From Thiobacillus sp. (GTDB lineage: Bacteria > Pseudomonadota > Gammaproteobacteria > Burkholderiales > Thiobacillaceae): a DNA stretch of 64,000 bases. The notes below the pieces were generated by a model, which was given only the letters and a program-made list of their open reading frames with translations, was not told the origin of the DNA and searched no databases. Positions 1 through 8,923 of this stretch are shown here, piece by piece. Numbering within the stretch: position 1 is the first letter of the stretch; each line of letters begins with the position of its first letter. The DNA is taken from contig NZ_JADMKC010000033.1 of NCBI RefSeq assembly GCF_018780105.1, positions 1 through 64,000 of the forward strand, read 5' to 3'. A program made the position numbers and the translations under genes.

Positions 1-2
1 CC

Positions 3-89
3 GGCACCCGCTACGAGGCGATCCCCGACGACTGGAGTTGCCCCGATTGCGGCGTAACCAAGACGGACTTCTACTGCTTCGACGACTGA
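3..89 (+). CDS. Rubredoxin, C-terminal fragment (5' end outside window)
   Basis: The window opens inside a reading frame encoding 28 residues that end at a TGA at 87-89. The fragment carries the second rubredoxin iron-binding loop, Trp-Ser-Cys-Pro-Asp-Cys-Gly, preceded by the usual IPDDW stretch. Rubredoxins are small one-iron electron carriers with two CxxC loops; the first loop lies outside the window. The tail FYCFDD has an extra Cys. It converges with the GGDEF/EAL gene. The motif is short but characteristic. Confidence 0.8.
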   Translation, partial: GTRYEAIPDDWSCPDCGVTKTDFYCFDD

Positions 90-137
90 CGGCCGGCCAC
101 GCCCAAGCCAGCCGCCTGAACAGCAGTTTTCAGGGAT

Positions 138-2819
138 TCATCTGGACCGGGTTTCAAGCCAGGCCAGAAACTCCGCTTGCGGCATGGGCTTGCCAAACCA
201 GTAGCCCTGCAGGTAATCGACCCCCAGATCGCGCAGCTTCTGCGCCGTCGCCGCATCCTCGACCCCTTCCGCCACGGTTTTCAGGCCGAACAGCTGAGCC
301 AGGTTGATGATGGCCTGAACCATGCTGCGACCGGACGGCTCGTCGAGGCGGCGCACGAAACTGATATCGATTTTCAGTTCGTCGGCGCGCATTTCATGCA
401 GCTGCGAGAGCGACGAATAGCCGGTTCCGAAGTCATCGATGGCGATGCCGAAGCCTGCCTTCCGCAGTTCAGTCACCCGCTCGGCGCCATTCTGCACGTC
501 GCTCAGGGCCACGCTTTCGGTCACCTCCAGCACCAGCATGGAATGCTCGAGACCGCGCTCGTCGAACTCCCTCAGCAGATGCTGGGTGAACGAGGGCGTG
601 AACAGCTGGCGCTTGGAGATATTGACTGCGAGCGCCACTTTTTCGCCCCGGGCATGCCACACCTGCGCGGCATCCAGACTGGACTTCATGATGTGCAACC
701 CCAGTTCGCCGATCAGACCCAAGCTCTCGGCCATGGGGATGAAGGTACTCGGGCTGACCCAGCCGTATTCGCCGTCATGCCAGCGCGCCAGCACCTCGGC
801 CGCGTGGCACTTGCCGCTGCGTGCATCGACGATGGGCTGGAACCAGGTTTCGATCTTGCCCTGATTGACCGCCAGGGTGAGGTGACTCTGGATGTAGAGC
901 TCGCGCCGTCCCGGCTCGCTGCGCTCCATGTCCTGGAAGTAGCAGACCTGGTTGCGCCCCTGCGACTTGGCAAAGAACATGGCGCGATCCGCCTGCGAAA
1001 ACAGCACCTCGATATCCACGCCATCGCTCGGGTAGACGACCGCCCCCATGCTGAAGGTGACGCGGATTTCGTTGCCGTCGAGGATCAGCGGAGGCTGCAG
1101 CGACTGGACGATCTTTTCGGTCACGTTGCGAATCGCATGCATCGACTGCATGTCCGGCAGCAGCAGCACGAACTCATCCCCGCCCCAACGCGCCAGGGTA
1201 TCGCCGCTGCGCAGACTGGCACGCAGCCGCTCGGCGAACGTCACCAGCAGGCGGTCGCCGGCCTTGTGGCCGAGGGTGTCGTTGATGACCTTGAAATTGT
1301 CGAGGTCGATGAAGCAGACCCCCACCAGATGACGGTTGCGCTCGGCGATGCTCAAGGCATTCTTGATGCGGTCTTCCAGCAGGATGCGGTTGGGCAGCTC
1401 GGTGAGCGCGTCGTGCAGCGCCATGTGGGTGATCTGCCGCTCGTTCAGATAGGTCTGGGTAATGTCGCGCAACACGCCGCGGATGCCGGTCACTTTGCCG
1501 TTTTTGTGCGTGTTCGGGAGCAGCTGGCACTCGACCCAGGTTTCATGCTTGACCACCCATTGCGGACGCAGCCGGAAACGCAGGCTGATCTGCTGTTTCT
1601 CGCCCGCGAACAGGGTGTTCAGTTGCGTTTGCAGCATTTCGACGTCTTCGGCGTGAATGTCTTCGAATATCGATACGCCGATCGCGTCCTTGCGATGCAC
1701 GATCTTGTTCCAGCCCGGGCTGGCGCGCAGGATGATGCCCGCCACGCTCAACTCGACGACCGCCTCTTCCAGCAAGGACAAGGTCTCCAGGTAATACTGC
1801 TGCTCCTGCGCCCGGCTCTGGATCGTCTCCATCATCTGCTCGAAGGCGGCGGCGGTTTCGCCGATTTCATCTGCATTCTGGCGCGCCGGTTCCAGTTCGG
1901 CGACCAGGGCTTCGCGCGTTTCGCCTTCGGCATACAGGCGGGCGCCCTTGCCCAGAGTCTCGATGCGATAGGCCGTCCGCGCCAGCCAGCGCCCCACCGA
2001 AAGCCAGATCAGCAGCGTCAGCAGCGCGATGGCGCTGCCGGTACGCAGGATGAAACTGGAATAGGGCAGTTGGTCGACGACCTCGCGATAAATTTCCAGC
2101 ATCGGTCCGGCCGCAAGTTCGCTTGCCGCCTGCCCGTCTGACCAGGGCAGCTCGATGCGCAAGGTGTTTTCGCCGCTGGGCGGCGGCGTGTCGTGCGACT
2201 GGGCGACCAGCTGGCCGTGATAACTGAGCTGCAGGTGGGCCTGCGGAATGACGATTTCCCGCAAGGTCGAATTGGACAGGGATTTGAACAGGATCAGGCG
2301 CCCTTCGCCGCGCGGCCCGAGCCAGATCGGAAACTGGAACACACGGTAAAGCTGGTGGAATTGCGGCACATAAATCCATGTCGCCTGCTCGCCGAACAGG
2401 GATTTCAGCGAGTCCGATTCGGAACCGTGATGAAAGATCACCTGATTGCCGCCGTCCAGAATGAGCAGGTTCGAGAACTCGCTCAGCGTCCATTGGGCGT
2501 TCAGATAAGCGGTGAGCTTGGGTTGCGCTATCGCGTCCGGCTCTTCGAGAAAGCGCAGATATTCGAGACGGGACTGCGCCTGCTTGGCCGCGGTGGACCA
2601 GGCGATTTCCCGCCGCGGCAGCACGGCGCTGTAATGCTCCAGCAGCTGGTTTTGCTGTAGCGCGAGATCGCGTTCCCGGATGTTGGACAGGGTCCAGCTG
2701 GCCGCCAGCAAAATGATGACGGCGGCGATCAGGATGGTAAGCGCAAGATGCCAGTAGGCCTGCCGGCGCAAGCCTCCCGAGAAGAACGCCGTCAGGCGCT
2801 GCCGCAAACACGGTTCCAT
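138..2819 (-). CDS. Membrane sensor with PAS, GGDEF and EAL domains (c-di-GMP turnover)
   Basis: This 893-residue protein has a transmembrane helix near 24-42, a periplasmic region to about 255, a second helix near 258-276, a HAMP-like linker, a PAS-like segment around 350-465, then GGDEF and EAL domains. GGDEF is intact (RWGGDEF near residue 546) with an RSGD inhibitory site five residues upstream, so cyclase activity is plausible. The EAL signature reads EVLARW, a conservative variant, and the downstream DDFGTGYSS, LKID, EGVE and QGYWFGKP motifs are present, so phosphodiesterase activity is also plausible. It follows a binding-protein gene on the same strand by 128 bp, which suggests the binding protein supplies the periplasmic input. 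Which activity dominates cannot be read from sequence. Confidence 0.93.
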   Translation of the reverse strand: MEPCLRQRLTAFFSGGLRRQAYWHLALTILIAAVIILLAASWTLSNIRERDLALQQNQLLEHYSAVLPRREIAWSTAAKQAQSRLEYLRFLEEPDAIAQPKLTAYLNAQWTLSEFSNLLILDGGNQVIFHHGSESDSLKSLFGEQATWIYVPQFHQLYRVFQFPIWLGPRGEGRLILFKSLSNSTLREIVIPQAHLQLSYHGQLVAQSHDTPPPSGENTLRIELPWSDGQAASELAAGPMLEIYREVVDQLPYSSFILRTGSAIALLTLLIWLSVGRWLARTAYRIETLGKGARLYAEGETREALVAELEPARQNADEIGETAAAFEQMMETIQSRAQEQQYYLETLSLLEEAVVELSVAGIILRASPGWNKIVHRKDAIGVSIFEDIHAEDVEMLQTQLNTLFAGEKQQISLRFRLRPQWVVKHETWVECQLLPNTHKNGKVTGIRGVLRDITQTYLNERQITHMALHDALTELPNRILLEDRIKNALSIAERNRHLVGVCFIDLDNFKVINDTLGHKAGDRLLVTFAERLRASLRSGDTLARWGGDEFVLLLPDMQSMHAIRNVTEKIVQSLQPPLILDGNEIRVTFSMGAVVYPSDGVDIEVLFSQADRAMFFAKSQGRNQVCYFQDMERSEPGRRELYIQSHLTLAVNQGKIETWFQPIVDARSGKCHAAEVLARWHDGEYGWVSPSTFIPMAESLGLIGELGLHIMKSSLDAAQVWHARGEKVALAVNISKRQLFTPSFTQHLLREFDERGLEHSMLVLEVTESVALSDVQNGAERVTELRKAGFGIAIDDFGTGYSSLSQLHEMRADELKIDISFVRRLDEPSGRSMVQAIINLAQLFGLKTVAEGVEDAATAQKLRDLGVDYLQGYWFGKPMPQAEFLAWLETRSR

Positions 2820-2947
2820 AATGGGCGTTCAGTGCCCGCAAGCGCTGCTCGCGCCGCGCCCGGCCGGATTGAACGGCCAGCGTATGCGGGCGACCCAGCG
2901 GACAGGTCGGGTAAGGAGGCAAACGAGCATGGGGTGCGGATCGCGTT

Positions 2948-3967
2948 CTACTGATTAACCCATTTATCGGCTATGAGTCCCTGAATACTCATCCCCGGGG
3001 GTAAAGGCACTTTCGTCTCGATCAGGAATTGCCTGCTCGCCTCGACCTCTGCAGGCTTGAAACGCCCGTCCGAGCTGAACAGATTGGGGATCCGCTTGAT
3101 CGGATTGATCAGATCCTGCCGCAACTCCGCATCTTCCACCCCCAGCTTGGCCACGATCTCTTCGGCCTTGCGCTGCTGCATCCAGCGCAGGCTGCGCTTC
3201 AGCATGGCCGTCATCAGTTCGATCTGGTGCGGCTGACGCTCGACGACTTCACGCGGGCATGCCAGCACCGCACGGATGTGTTTTGCCCACCCCACACGGC
3301 CCAGCGCGCTGGGCTCGGACAGGCTGGCCAGTTGCAGACCGATTTTCTTGCGCACCAGGGTACCGGCCAGCGGCTCCTCGCAGAAAACCGCATCCACCAT
3401 GCCGCTGACCAGGCTACCCTGCATGCCGGCCAGATTCTGGTTGGTCTGCACCCAGCGGACTTCGTTGCTGCGCACGCCGTGTTCGGCCAGCCAGAGCTCC
3501 AGCATTACCTGCAGGTAGGTTTTCGACGTCACGCTCCCCATCGGGATGCCGATGCTGCGTCCCCGCAGATCGCTCAGCTTGCGCACCGAGCTGGCCAGAT
3601 CGGGCCGGATCAGCACCGAATAAGGCGGCACGCCGCTGCTCAGGACCGCAATGGCCGCAACCGGCTTGTGTTTGGCGATAAAGGCCGGCAGGGCGGTAAA
3701 CGCGACCCCGGCAAACTGGGCATTGCCCGCCAGCGCATCTTCCAGCGCCAGAATGCCGCTCGGCAGGTAACGAATGGCCAGTTGCACGCCCAGCGCCTGG
3801 TCTATTCCCAGCTTCGGTATCAGTTCGATCGGCAGGAAGGGCAGCAGGTGCGGCCCGGGGATATTCACCCGGATGACGGCAGGCCCGGCATCCTGTGCGG
3901 CCTGGGCCCTGAAACCCCCCAGCATGGCTGAAGCAGCCAGGCCCTTGAGCATGGTTCGACGTTGCAT
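2948..3967 (-). CDS. Periplasmic substrate-binding protein, NMT1/SsuA-like
   Basis: The 339-residue product begins with a twin-arginine-type signal (QRRTMLKG then a hydrophobic stretch ending FRAQAAQ). It then reads as a type 2 periplasmic binding protein of the NMT1/TauA/SsuA group (PSGILALEDALAGNAQFAGVAF, LRGRSIGIPMGS and MVDAVFCEEP regions). The ATG at 3967 is chosen because GAGGGAG lies six bases upstream; an in-frame GTG at 3982 lacks this. No ABC permease or ATPase gene is adjacent. The next gene downstream is the GGDEF/EAL protein, so a sensory rather than transport role is inferred. The ligand is unknown. Confidence 0.85.
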   Translation of the reverse strand: MQRRTMLKGLAASAMLGGFRAQAAQDAGPAVIRVNIPGPHLLPFLPIELIPKLGIDQALGVQLAIRYLPSGILALEDALAGNAQFAGVAFTALPAFIAKHKPVAAIAVLSSGVPPYSVLIRPDLASSVRKLSDLRGRSIGIPMGSVTSKTYLQVMLELWLAEHGVRSNEVRWVQTNQNLAGMQGSLVSGMVDAVFCEEPLAGTLVRKKIGLQLASLSEPSALGRVGWAKHIRAVLACPREVVERQPHQIELMTAMLKRSLRWMQQRKAEEIVAKLGVEDAELRQDLINPIKRIPNLFSSDGRFKPAEVEASRQFLIETKVPLPPGMSIQGLIADKWVNQ

Positions 3968-4166
3968 CGCGTTCTCCCTCACTCATCCAGAGCCCGGCAC
4001 GCTGCGAGCCGTTCCGCGGCGTCGGCGTATCCGGTCAGCACCGTCTGCAGGTGCCCCGCCAACACTCATTAACTTAATTTATTCTGATTATCCGACTCCA
4101 TTGTAAAACACACCTCCCGGCCGCGTCTCCCTGGCGCATTCTTTCGCATAGCGCCGCCATTGGCGC

Positions 4167-4197
4167 TTGACCTTCCCGCCCTGGTAAAGCCAACGCT
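4167..4197 (+). promoter_or_regulatory. CueR-type promoter upstream of the copZ-like gene
   Basis: A TTGACC -35 element at 4167-4172 runs into an interrupted dyad (ACCTTCCC ... TGGTAAAG), followed after a 19-bp spacer by a weak -10 (AACGCT, 4192-4197). The long spacer with a CCTTCCC dyad is the hallmark of MerR/CueR copper promoters. The -10 is poor, so this copy is less certain than the one before copA. Confidence 0.6.
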
Positions 4198-4238
4198 GTC
4201 TCCCACGGTAGATTTGACCGGGCAACAGGAGACGCTTC

Positions 4239-4439
4239 ATGATCCAGTTCCAGATTCAGGGCATGCGCTGCAGCGGCTGCGCCAACAAGATCACCCAGGC
4301 CATCCTCAAGTGCGACGCTTCGGCTGTCGTGATGGCCGACCTCGAATCGCGCTGCGTCAGCATCGCTAGCGATCTGCCCGCCGCTTCACTGCGAAACATC
4401 ATTTCGGCGCTCGGCTATCACGTAGGCGATCCAGGCTGA
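4239..4439 (+). CDS. CopZ-like heavy-metal-associated domain protein
   Basis: A single HMA domain of 66 residues. The metal loop reads GMRCSGCANK, a CxxC motif near residues 11-14, with the usual hydrophobic pattern and a closing ALGYHV segment. Such proteins carry Cu(I) in the cytoplasm and hand it to CopA. An AGGAG-like site lies upstream of the ATG. It sits 99 bp before copA with its own CueR-type promoter, supporting a copper-chaperone role; other soft metals are possible. Confidence 0.85.
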   Translation: MIQFQIQGMRCSGCANKITQAILKCDASAVVMADLESRCVSIASDLPAASLRNIISALGYHVGDPG

Positions 4440-4478
4440 CCCCGGCCCCGCCCCTGCGAAGAGGCTTGAACAAACGGC

Positions 4479-4509
4479 TTGACCCTCCCATGATAGGAAG
4501 GTTTACGGT
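4479..4509 (+). promoter_or_regulatory. CueR-type promoter upstream of copA
   Basis: TTGACC at 4479-4484 and TACGGT at 4504-4509 are separated by 19 bp. The spacer holds the dyad ACCCTCCC-ATGAT-AGGAAGGT. This matches the layout of Cu(I)-responsive MerR promoters, in which the regulator untwists an over-long spacer. A CueR homologue is encoded at the end of the same operon. Confidence 0.85.
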
Positions 4510-4538
4510 GCAGTTATCGCATCGAAAAGGAGTTCGGC

Positions 4539-6911
4539 ATGACCCACTTATCCGTAGCCATCCAGGGCATGACCTGCGCCAGCTGCTCAGCGCGGGTTGA
4601 AAAAATCCTCAAACAGTTGCCGGGCGTGACCGACGCCACGGTGAATCTCGCCACCGAGACCGCGACGGTGTCGGGCGAAACCGACGCCACGGTAGTGAAG
4701 CAGGCGATCGAGAAGGCCGGCTTCAGCGTACCGACCGAATCCTGCGCCCTCGACATCAGCGGCATGACCTGCGCCAGCTGTTCGGCGCGGGTGGAGAAGG
4801 CACTCGGCAAGGTACCGGGCGTGCTCGAGGCCAGCGTCAACCTCGCCACCGAGCAGGCCACCGTAAAGCTGGCGCAGGGCACCTCGCCCGCCGCGCTGAT
4901 CGCCGCGGTCGAGCGTGCCGGCTACGGCGCGCAGCTGCCGGCGCCGGCGGGTACCGTACCGGCGGCACCCGCACGCGCGCTGCCCGACTGGTGGCCGGTG
5001 GCAATGGCAATGGCACTGTCGCTACCCCTGATCGCCCCGATGTTCGCCAGCCTGTTCGGCGCGCACTGGATGCTGCCGGGCTGGCTGCAGTGGCTGCTCG
5101 CCACCCCGGTGCAGTTCTGGCTCGGCGCGCGCTTTTATCGCGCCGGCTGGAAGGCGCTCATGGCCGGCAGCGGCAACATGGACCTGCTGGTGGCGGTAGG
5201 CACCAGTGCAGCGTACGGCCTTTCGGTCTACCTGCTGCTGGCCCACGCCGATGCGATGCATCTCTACTTCGAAGCCTCGGCGGTGGTGATCAGCCTGGTG
5301 CTGCTCGGCAAATGGCTGGAAGCCCGCGCCAAGCGCCAGACCACCGAAGCGATCCGAGCCCTGCAGGCGCTGCGCCCGGCCACCGCGCGCGTGCGCCACG
5401 ACGGCGTCGACCGCGATCTGCCGATCGAAGCCGTGCGCGTCGGCGACGTGGTGGTGATCCGCCCCGGCGAGCGCGTGCCGGTCGATGCGGAAATCGTCGA
5501 GGGCAGCAGCCAGGTCGACGAATCGATGCTCACCGGCGAATCGCTGCCGGTCGACAAGCAGCCCGGCGACGCACTGACCGGCGGCGCGATCAACGCCCAC
5601 GGCGTGCTGATCGCGCGCACCACGGCGGTCGGCACCGAGACCGTACTGGCGCGCATCATCCGCCTGGTCGAGGACGCGCAGGCGGCGAAGGCGCCGATCC
5701 AGCGCCTGGTCGACAAGGTCAGCGCGGTGTTCGTGCCGGTGGTGATGGCGGTCGCACTCGTCACCTTCGTCGGCTGGTGGGCGTATGGCGGCGAGGTCGA
5801 GACCGCCATCCTCAACGCCGTCGCGGTGCTGGTGATCGCCTGCCCATGCGCGCTCGGGCTCGCCACCCCGACCGCGATCATGGCCGGCACCGGCGTCGCC
5901 GCACAGCACGGCATCCTGATCAAGGACGCCGAAGCGCTGGAACTCGCGCACAAGATCAGCACCGTGGTATTCGACAAGACCGGCACCCTCACCGACGGCA
6001 CGCCGCACGTCGCCGCCTGCGTGGCGGCCGCCGGCCATGATCGCAACGACGTGCTGGCGCTCGCTGCCGGCCTGCAGGCAGGCAGCGAGCATCCGCTGGC
6101 GCGTGCGGTGCAGGCCGAAGCGTCCGCGGCGGGGATCTCGCCGCGGCCCGCTCGCGCGCAGCAGGCGCTGCCCGGGCGCGGCATGGCCGGCGAGGTGGCG
6201 GGCGAAGACTACTGGCTCGGCAATCGCCGCCTGATGGACGAGAACGGCGTCGACATCACCGCGCTCGACGCCGCTGCCGCCGAGCAGGAAGCCGCCGGGC
6301 GCAGCGTGTCATGGCTCGCGCATGCCGGCGACCGTCGCGTGCTCGGCCTGCTGGCGTTCGGCGACGCAGTCAAGGCCACTGCAGCAACGGGGATGGCGCG
6401 CCTGAAAGCTCTGAACGTCGACACCGTGATGCTCACCGGCGACAACCGCGGCGCCGCGCAGGCGGCGGCGGCGATGCTCGGCATCGACCGTGTGCTGGCC
6501 GAGGTATTGCCGGCCGACAAGGCCGAGCACGTGAGCGCACTCAAGGCCGACGGCAAAACCGTGGCGATGGTGGGCGACGGCGTCAACGACGCGCCCGCGC
6601 TGGCCGCCGCCGACGTCGGCATCGCCATGTCCTCCGGCAGCGACGTTGCCATGCATACCGCCGGCATCACCCTGATGCGCGGCGACCCGGCGCTGGTGGC
6701 CGACGCCATCGACATTTCCAAGCGCACCTACGCCAAGATCCGGCAGAACCTGTTCTGGGCCTTCGTCTACAACGTGGTGGGCATTCCGCTTGCGGCATTC
6801 GGTTTTCTGAGCCCGGTGATCGCCGGCGCAGCGATGGCGTTCTCCAGCGTCAGCGTGGTGACCAACGCACTCACGCTCAAGCGCTGGCGGCCGGAAGGAG
6901 GGAGGAAATGA
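4539..6911 (+). CDS. copA: Cu(+)-exporting P1B-type ATPase CopA
   Basis: The 790-residue protein has two N-terminal HMA domains, each with [13 protein letters not shown] (about residues 8-20 and 76-88). These are followed by the P1B transmembrane core with the CPC metal site (VIACPCALG, near residue 433), the phosphorylation motif DKTGTLT (near 477), the SEHPLA motif of the nucleotide domain and [10 protein letters not shown] (near 677). It ends with the [10 protein letters not shown] helix typical of Cu(I) pumps. It exports Cu(I) from cytoplasm to periplasm at the cost of ATP. An AAGGAG site precedes the ATG. Its TGA overlaps the ATG of the regulator gene, so the two are translationally coupled. 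Confidence 0.97.
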   Translation: MTHLSVAIQGMTCASCSARVEKILKQLPGVTDATVNLATETATVSGETDATVVKQAIEKAGFSVPTESCALDISGMTCASCSARVEKALGKVPGVLEASVNLATEQATVKLAQGTSPAALIAAVERAGYGAQLPAPAGTVPAAPARALPDWWPVAMAMALSLPLIAPMFASLFGAHWMLPGWLQWLLATPVQFWLGARFYRAGWKALMAGSGNMDLLVAVGTSAAYGLSVYLLLAHADAMHLYFEASAVVISLVLLGKWLEARAKRQTTEAIRALQALRPATARVRHDGVDRDLPIEAVRVGDVVVIRPGERVPVDAEIVEGSSQVDESMLTGESLPVDKQPGDALTGGAINAHGVLIARTTAVGTETVLARIIRLVEDAQAAKAPIQRLVDKVSAVFVPVVMAVALVTFVGWWAYGGEVETAILNAVAVLVIACPCALGLATPTAIMAGTGVAAQHGILIKDAEALELAHKISTVVFDKTGTLTDGTPHVAACVAAAGHDRNDVLALAAGLQAGSEHPLARAVQAEASAAGISPRPARAQQALPGRGMAGEVAGEDYWLGNRRLMDENGVDITALDAAAAEQEAAGRSVSWLAHAGDRRVLGLLAFGDAVKATAATGMARLKALNVDTVMLTGDNRGAAQAAAAMLGIDRVLAEVLPADKAEHVSALKADGKTVAMVGDGVNDAPALAAADVGIAMSSGSDVAMHTAGITLMRGDPALVADAIDISKRTYAKIRQNLFWAFVYNVVGIPLAAFGFLSPVIAGAAMAFSSVSVVTNALTLKRWRPEGGRK

Positions 6912-7315
6912 ACATCGGCGAAGTCGCCCGCGCCAGCGGCGTGTCGGCCAAGATGATCCGCCACTACGAAAGCATCGGCCTCATCCGCACAAGCAGCCGC
7001 ACCCTGGCAGGCTACCGGCAATACCATGAACGCGATGCCCACCTGTTGCGCTTCATCCGTCGCGCGCGCGACCTCGGATTCTCGCTCGCACAGATCCGGC
7101 AATTGCTGTTGCTGTGGGACGACCCCGAACGCGCCAGCGCCGACGTCAAGCGCCTCGCCAAGGCACACATCGCCGATCTCGATGCCCGTATCGCCGCGCT
7201 GACCGAAATGCGCACCACGCTGCTTGCCCTGGCCCGCGCCTGCCACGGCGACCAGCGGCCCGACTGCCCTATCCTGCAAGGGTTGGTCGAACCGGCCTCG
7301 CAGCAGGGTCACTGA
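6908..7315 (+). CDS. cueR: CueR-like MerR-family copper-responsive regulator
   Basis: The 135-residue protein has an N-terminal MerR winged helix ([20 protein letters not shown]), a dimerisation coiled coil and a C-terminal metal loop with Cys112 and Cys120 (C-x7-C). This is the spacing and numbering used by CueR for Cu(I). The start overlaps the copA stop (ATGA) and is preceded by GGAGGGAGG. It should activate the two 19-bp-spacer promoters at 4167 and 4479, giving a self-contained copper efflux circuit. Ag(I) or Au(I) response is also possible. Confidence 0.92.
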   Translation: MNIGEVARASGVSAKMIRHYESIGLIRTSSRTLAGYRQYHERDAHLLRFIRRARDLGFSLAQIRQLLLLWDDPERASADVKRLAKAHIADLDARIAALTEMRTTLLALARACHGDQRPDCPILQGLVEPASQQGH

Positions 7316-7334
7316 GTGCAGAAACGTTCCGCCT

Positions 7335-7489
7335 ACTCGTGCCCCACTGCGGTCGGAACCGGCGCACGCACCGGGCGGCCGTTCTTCTGCACCGGAGCAA
7401 AGCGCGTGGGACGGAACGCCTGCCGTCAAATACACCAGGCGGGACGACGCTCACCACCTCGACATCGTTGACGCGACCATCGGCTTCCA
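7335..7489 (-). pseudogene. Remnant of a tonB 3' end
   Basis: On the minus strand this stretch encodes pieces matching the C-terminus of the intact TonB at 8099-8848 (LEADGRVNDVEVV, PPGVFD, then in another frame RFAPVQKNGRPVRA). A deletion of roughly ten bases near 7425 puts the halves in different frames. Only the last quarter of the gene remains. It abuts a copA remnant on the opposite strand. Confidence 0.75.
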
Positions 7490-7530
7490 GCGTCAGCGTG
7501 GTGAGCAATGCCCTGCTGCTGCAGCGCTGG
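7486..7530 (+). pseudogene. Remnant of a copA 3' end
   Basis: Fifteen codons read SSVSVVSNALLLQRW, the closing helix of a Cu-ATPase, against [15 protein letters not shown] in the intact copA. The first 18 bases are identical to copA. The rest of the ATPase is missing, and the sequence fuses directly to the tonB remnant at a shared TTCCAG. Confidence 0.7.
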
Positions 7531-7649
7531 CACCCTGAATCCGAGTCGCCGGAAAAGACCGGGGGTAAAATCCGGGGCATGCTGAAAGCCTGTTCGGCAA
7601 CATTCCAACCCTTGCGCCAAACGTGGCGACATCACGCAGGAGAATCAGA

Positions 7650-8069
7650 ATGAAACGAATATTTTTTGCAGCCGCACTTGCCATCGTCACACCGGTACAC
7701 GCGACCGATGTCGGCGTTTCCATCAGCGTCGGCCAGCCCGGTTTCTACGGACGCATCGACATCGGCGACTTTCCGCCGCCACACTTCGTCTATCCGGAAC
7801 CCCTGATCATCGAGCGGGGACCGATACACCGCCCGCCGGTCTACCTGCACGTCCCGCCCGGCCACGCCAAGAACTGGCGCAAGTACTGTGGCCAATACCA
7901 TGCCTGCGGCGAGCGCGTCTACTTTGTTCAGGATAGCTGGTATCAGAACGAGTACGTTCCGCGTTACCAGGAAAAACACCATGGCAAACCGGGCAAGAAC
8001 AGCAAAGGCAACCATGGAAAAGACCATAACGGCCAGGGCAACAAGCACGGCCATGACTACGATGACTGA
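7650..8069 (+). CDS. Exported protein with His/Lys/Gly-rich tail, unknown function
   Basis: The 139-residue product starts at an ATG preceded by CAGGAGAATCAGA and has a Sec signal peptide (MKRIFFAAALAIVTPVHA). The mature part is rich in Pro, Tyr and His around residues 45-80 (PPPHFVYPEP, HRPPVYLHVPPGHAKNW). It contains two Cys near the YCGQYHACG segment and ends in a charged tail with repeated HGK and HG units. The His-rich tail and the copper operon upstream are compatible with periplasmic metal binding, but this is only an inference. It converges with tonB. Confidence 0.8.
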   Translation: MKRIFFAAALAIVTPVHATDVGVSISVGQPGFYGRIDIGDFPPPHFVYPEPLIIERGPIHRPPVYLHVPPGHAKNWRKYCGQYHACGERVYFVQDSWYQNEYVPRYQEKHHGKPGKNSKGNHGKDHNGQGNKHGHDYDD

Positions 8070-8098
8070 TACCTGAAAACCCGGGGCAGGCGCGGCGA

Positions 8099-8848
8099 TC
8101 AACGCCGATCCTGGCCCGCCCAGTCGTACACCACTTCGATCTGTACCAGCGCCCGCACCGGGCGGCCATTTTTCTGCGCCGGCGCAAAGCGCGCGGTACG
8201 AAACGCCTGCAGTGCCGATTCGTCGAACACGCCGGGCGGACTGGCGCTCAGGACTTCGAGGTCGCTGACGCGGCCGTCGGCCTGCAACTTCAACTGCAGA
8301 CGCAGCTTGCCGGACACGCGCCGACGGTCGGCATCGGCCGGATAAACCGGTATCACTTCATGCAGCGCACGCGGATGCACATCGACATCGCGCGCGCTGT
8401 AGTAAGTGAGGTCGACTGCGCTGGTGATGGCGGTTGCCGGCGCGGGGGCTGGCGGCGGCACGGCAACGGCCGGCTCAGCGGACGCTACGGGATCAGCAGG
8501 CGCAGGTGCGGGAGCGGGTGGCACGTCCGGCGGCAGCGCCACTTGAGGCCGGGCGACCGGCAGCATATCCACAGCCTCGCTCGGCACCAGCCTGGGTGTT
8601 TCCGTCGGGACTTCCGGCGGGTTCGCTCCAGTTGCAGGTGGCTGGACAGCGGCCACCGATGCGGCCTGCCGCGACACCAGCCGCGCTTCGATCACCGTTT
8701 CGCCCAGGCTGACGGGTGCGGGCGGCGCCACCTGCACCAGCGCGATCAAGGCGGCATGCAGCCCCAGCGAAATCCACCCGGCAACCAGCACGCGTTGCGC
8801 GCGCGGCGAAATCGGCGGCAGGGTGGGCTCCTCGAAAGGCATGTTCAT
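8099..8848 (-). CDS. TonB-family energy transducer
   Basis: The 249-residue protein has a short cytoplasmic N-terminus, one transmembrane helix (about 20-42, VLVAGWISLGLHAALIALVQ), a Pro/Ala-rich periplasmic linker to about residue 150 and a TonB C-terminal domain (VSGKLRLQLKLQADGRVSDL ... ALQAFRTARFAP). TonB couples the proton motive force to outer-membrane receptors. No exbB/exbD genes are adjacent. A decayed copy of its 3' end lies at 7335-7489. It is distinct from the second TonB-like protein at 52740. Confidence 0.88.
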   Translation of the reverse strand: MNMPFEEPTLPPISPRAQRVLVAGWISLGLHAALIALVQVAPPAPVSLGETVIEARLVSRQAASVAAVQPPATGANPPEVPTETPRLVPSEAVDMLPVARPQVALPPDVPPAPAPAPADPVASAEPAVAVPPPAPAPATAITSAVDLTYYSARDVDVHPRALHEVIPVYPADADRRRVSGKLRLQLKLQADGRVSDLEVLSASPPGVFDESALQAFRTARFAPAQKNGRPVRALVQIEVVYDWAGQDRR

Positions 8849-8923
8849 GAATCCACCCGCACGGCACGGTAAACGCGCTGCGCTGGCCTAAAATAGGCCG
8901 CAGAAAAATTGCGGGAATCAACC

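Noticed and set aside
177-2141. Long open frame on the plus strand inside the GGDEF/EAL gene
   Set aside because: It is an antisense shadow of a well-supported gene in GC-rich DNA and encodes no recognisable motif.
138-2819. Inactive EAL domain because the signature is EVL
   Set aside because: EVL is a tolerated variant, and the other catalytic motifs (DDFGTG, EGVE, QGY) are intact.
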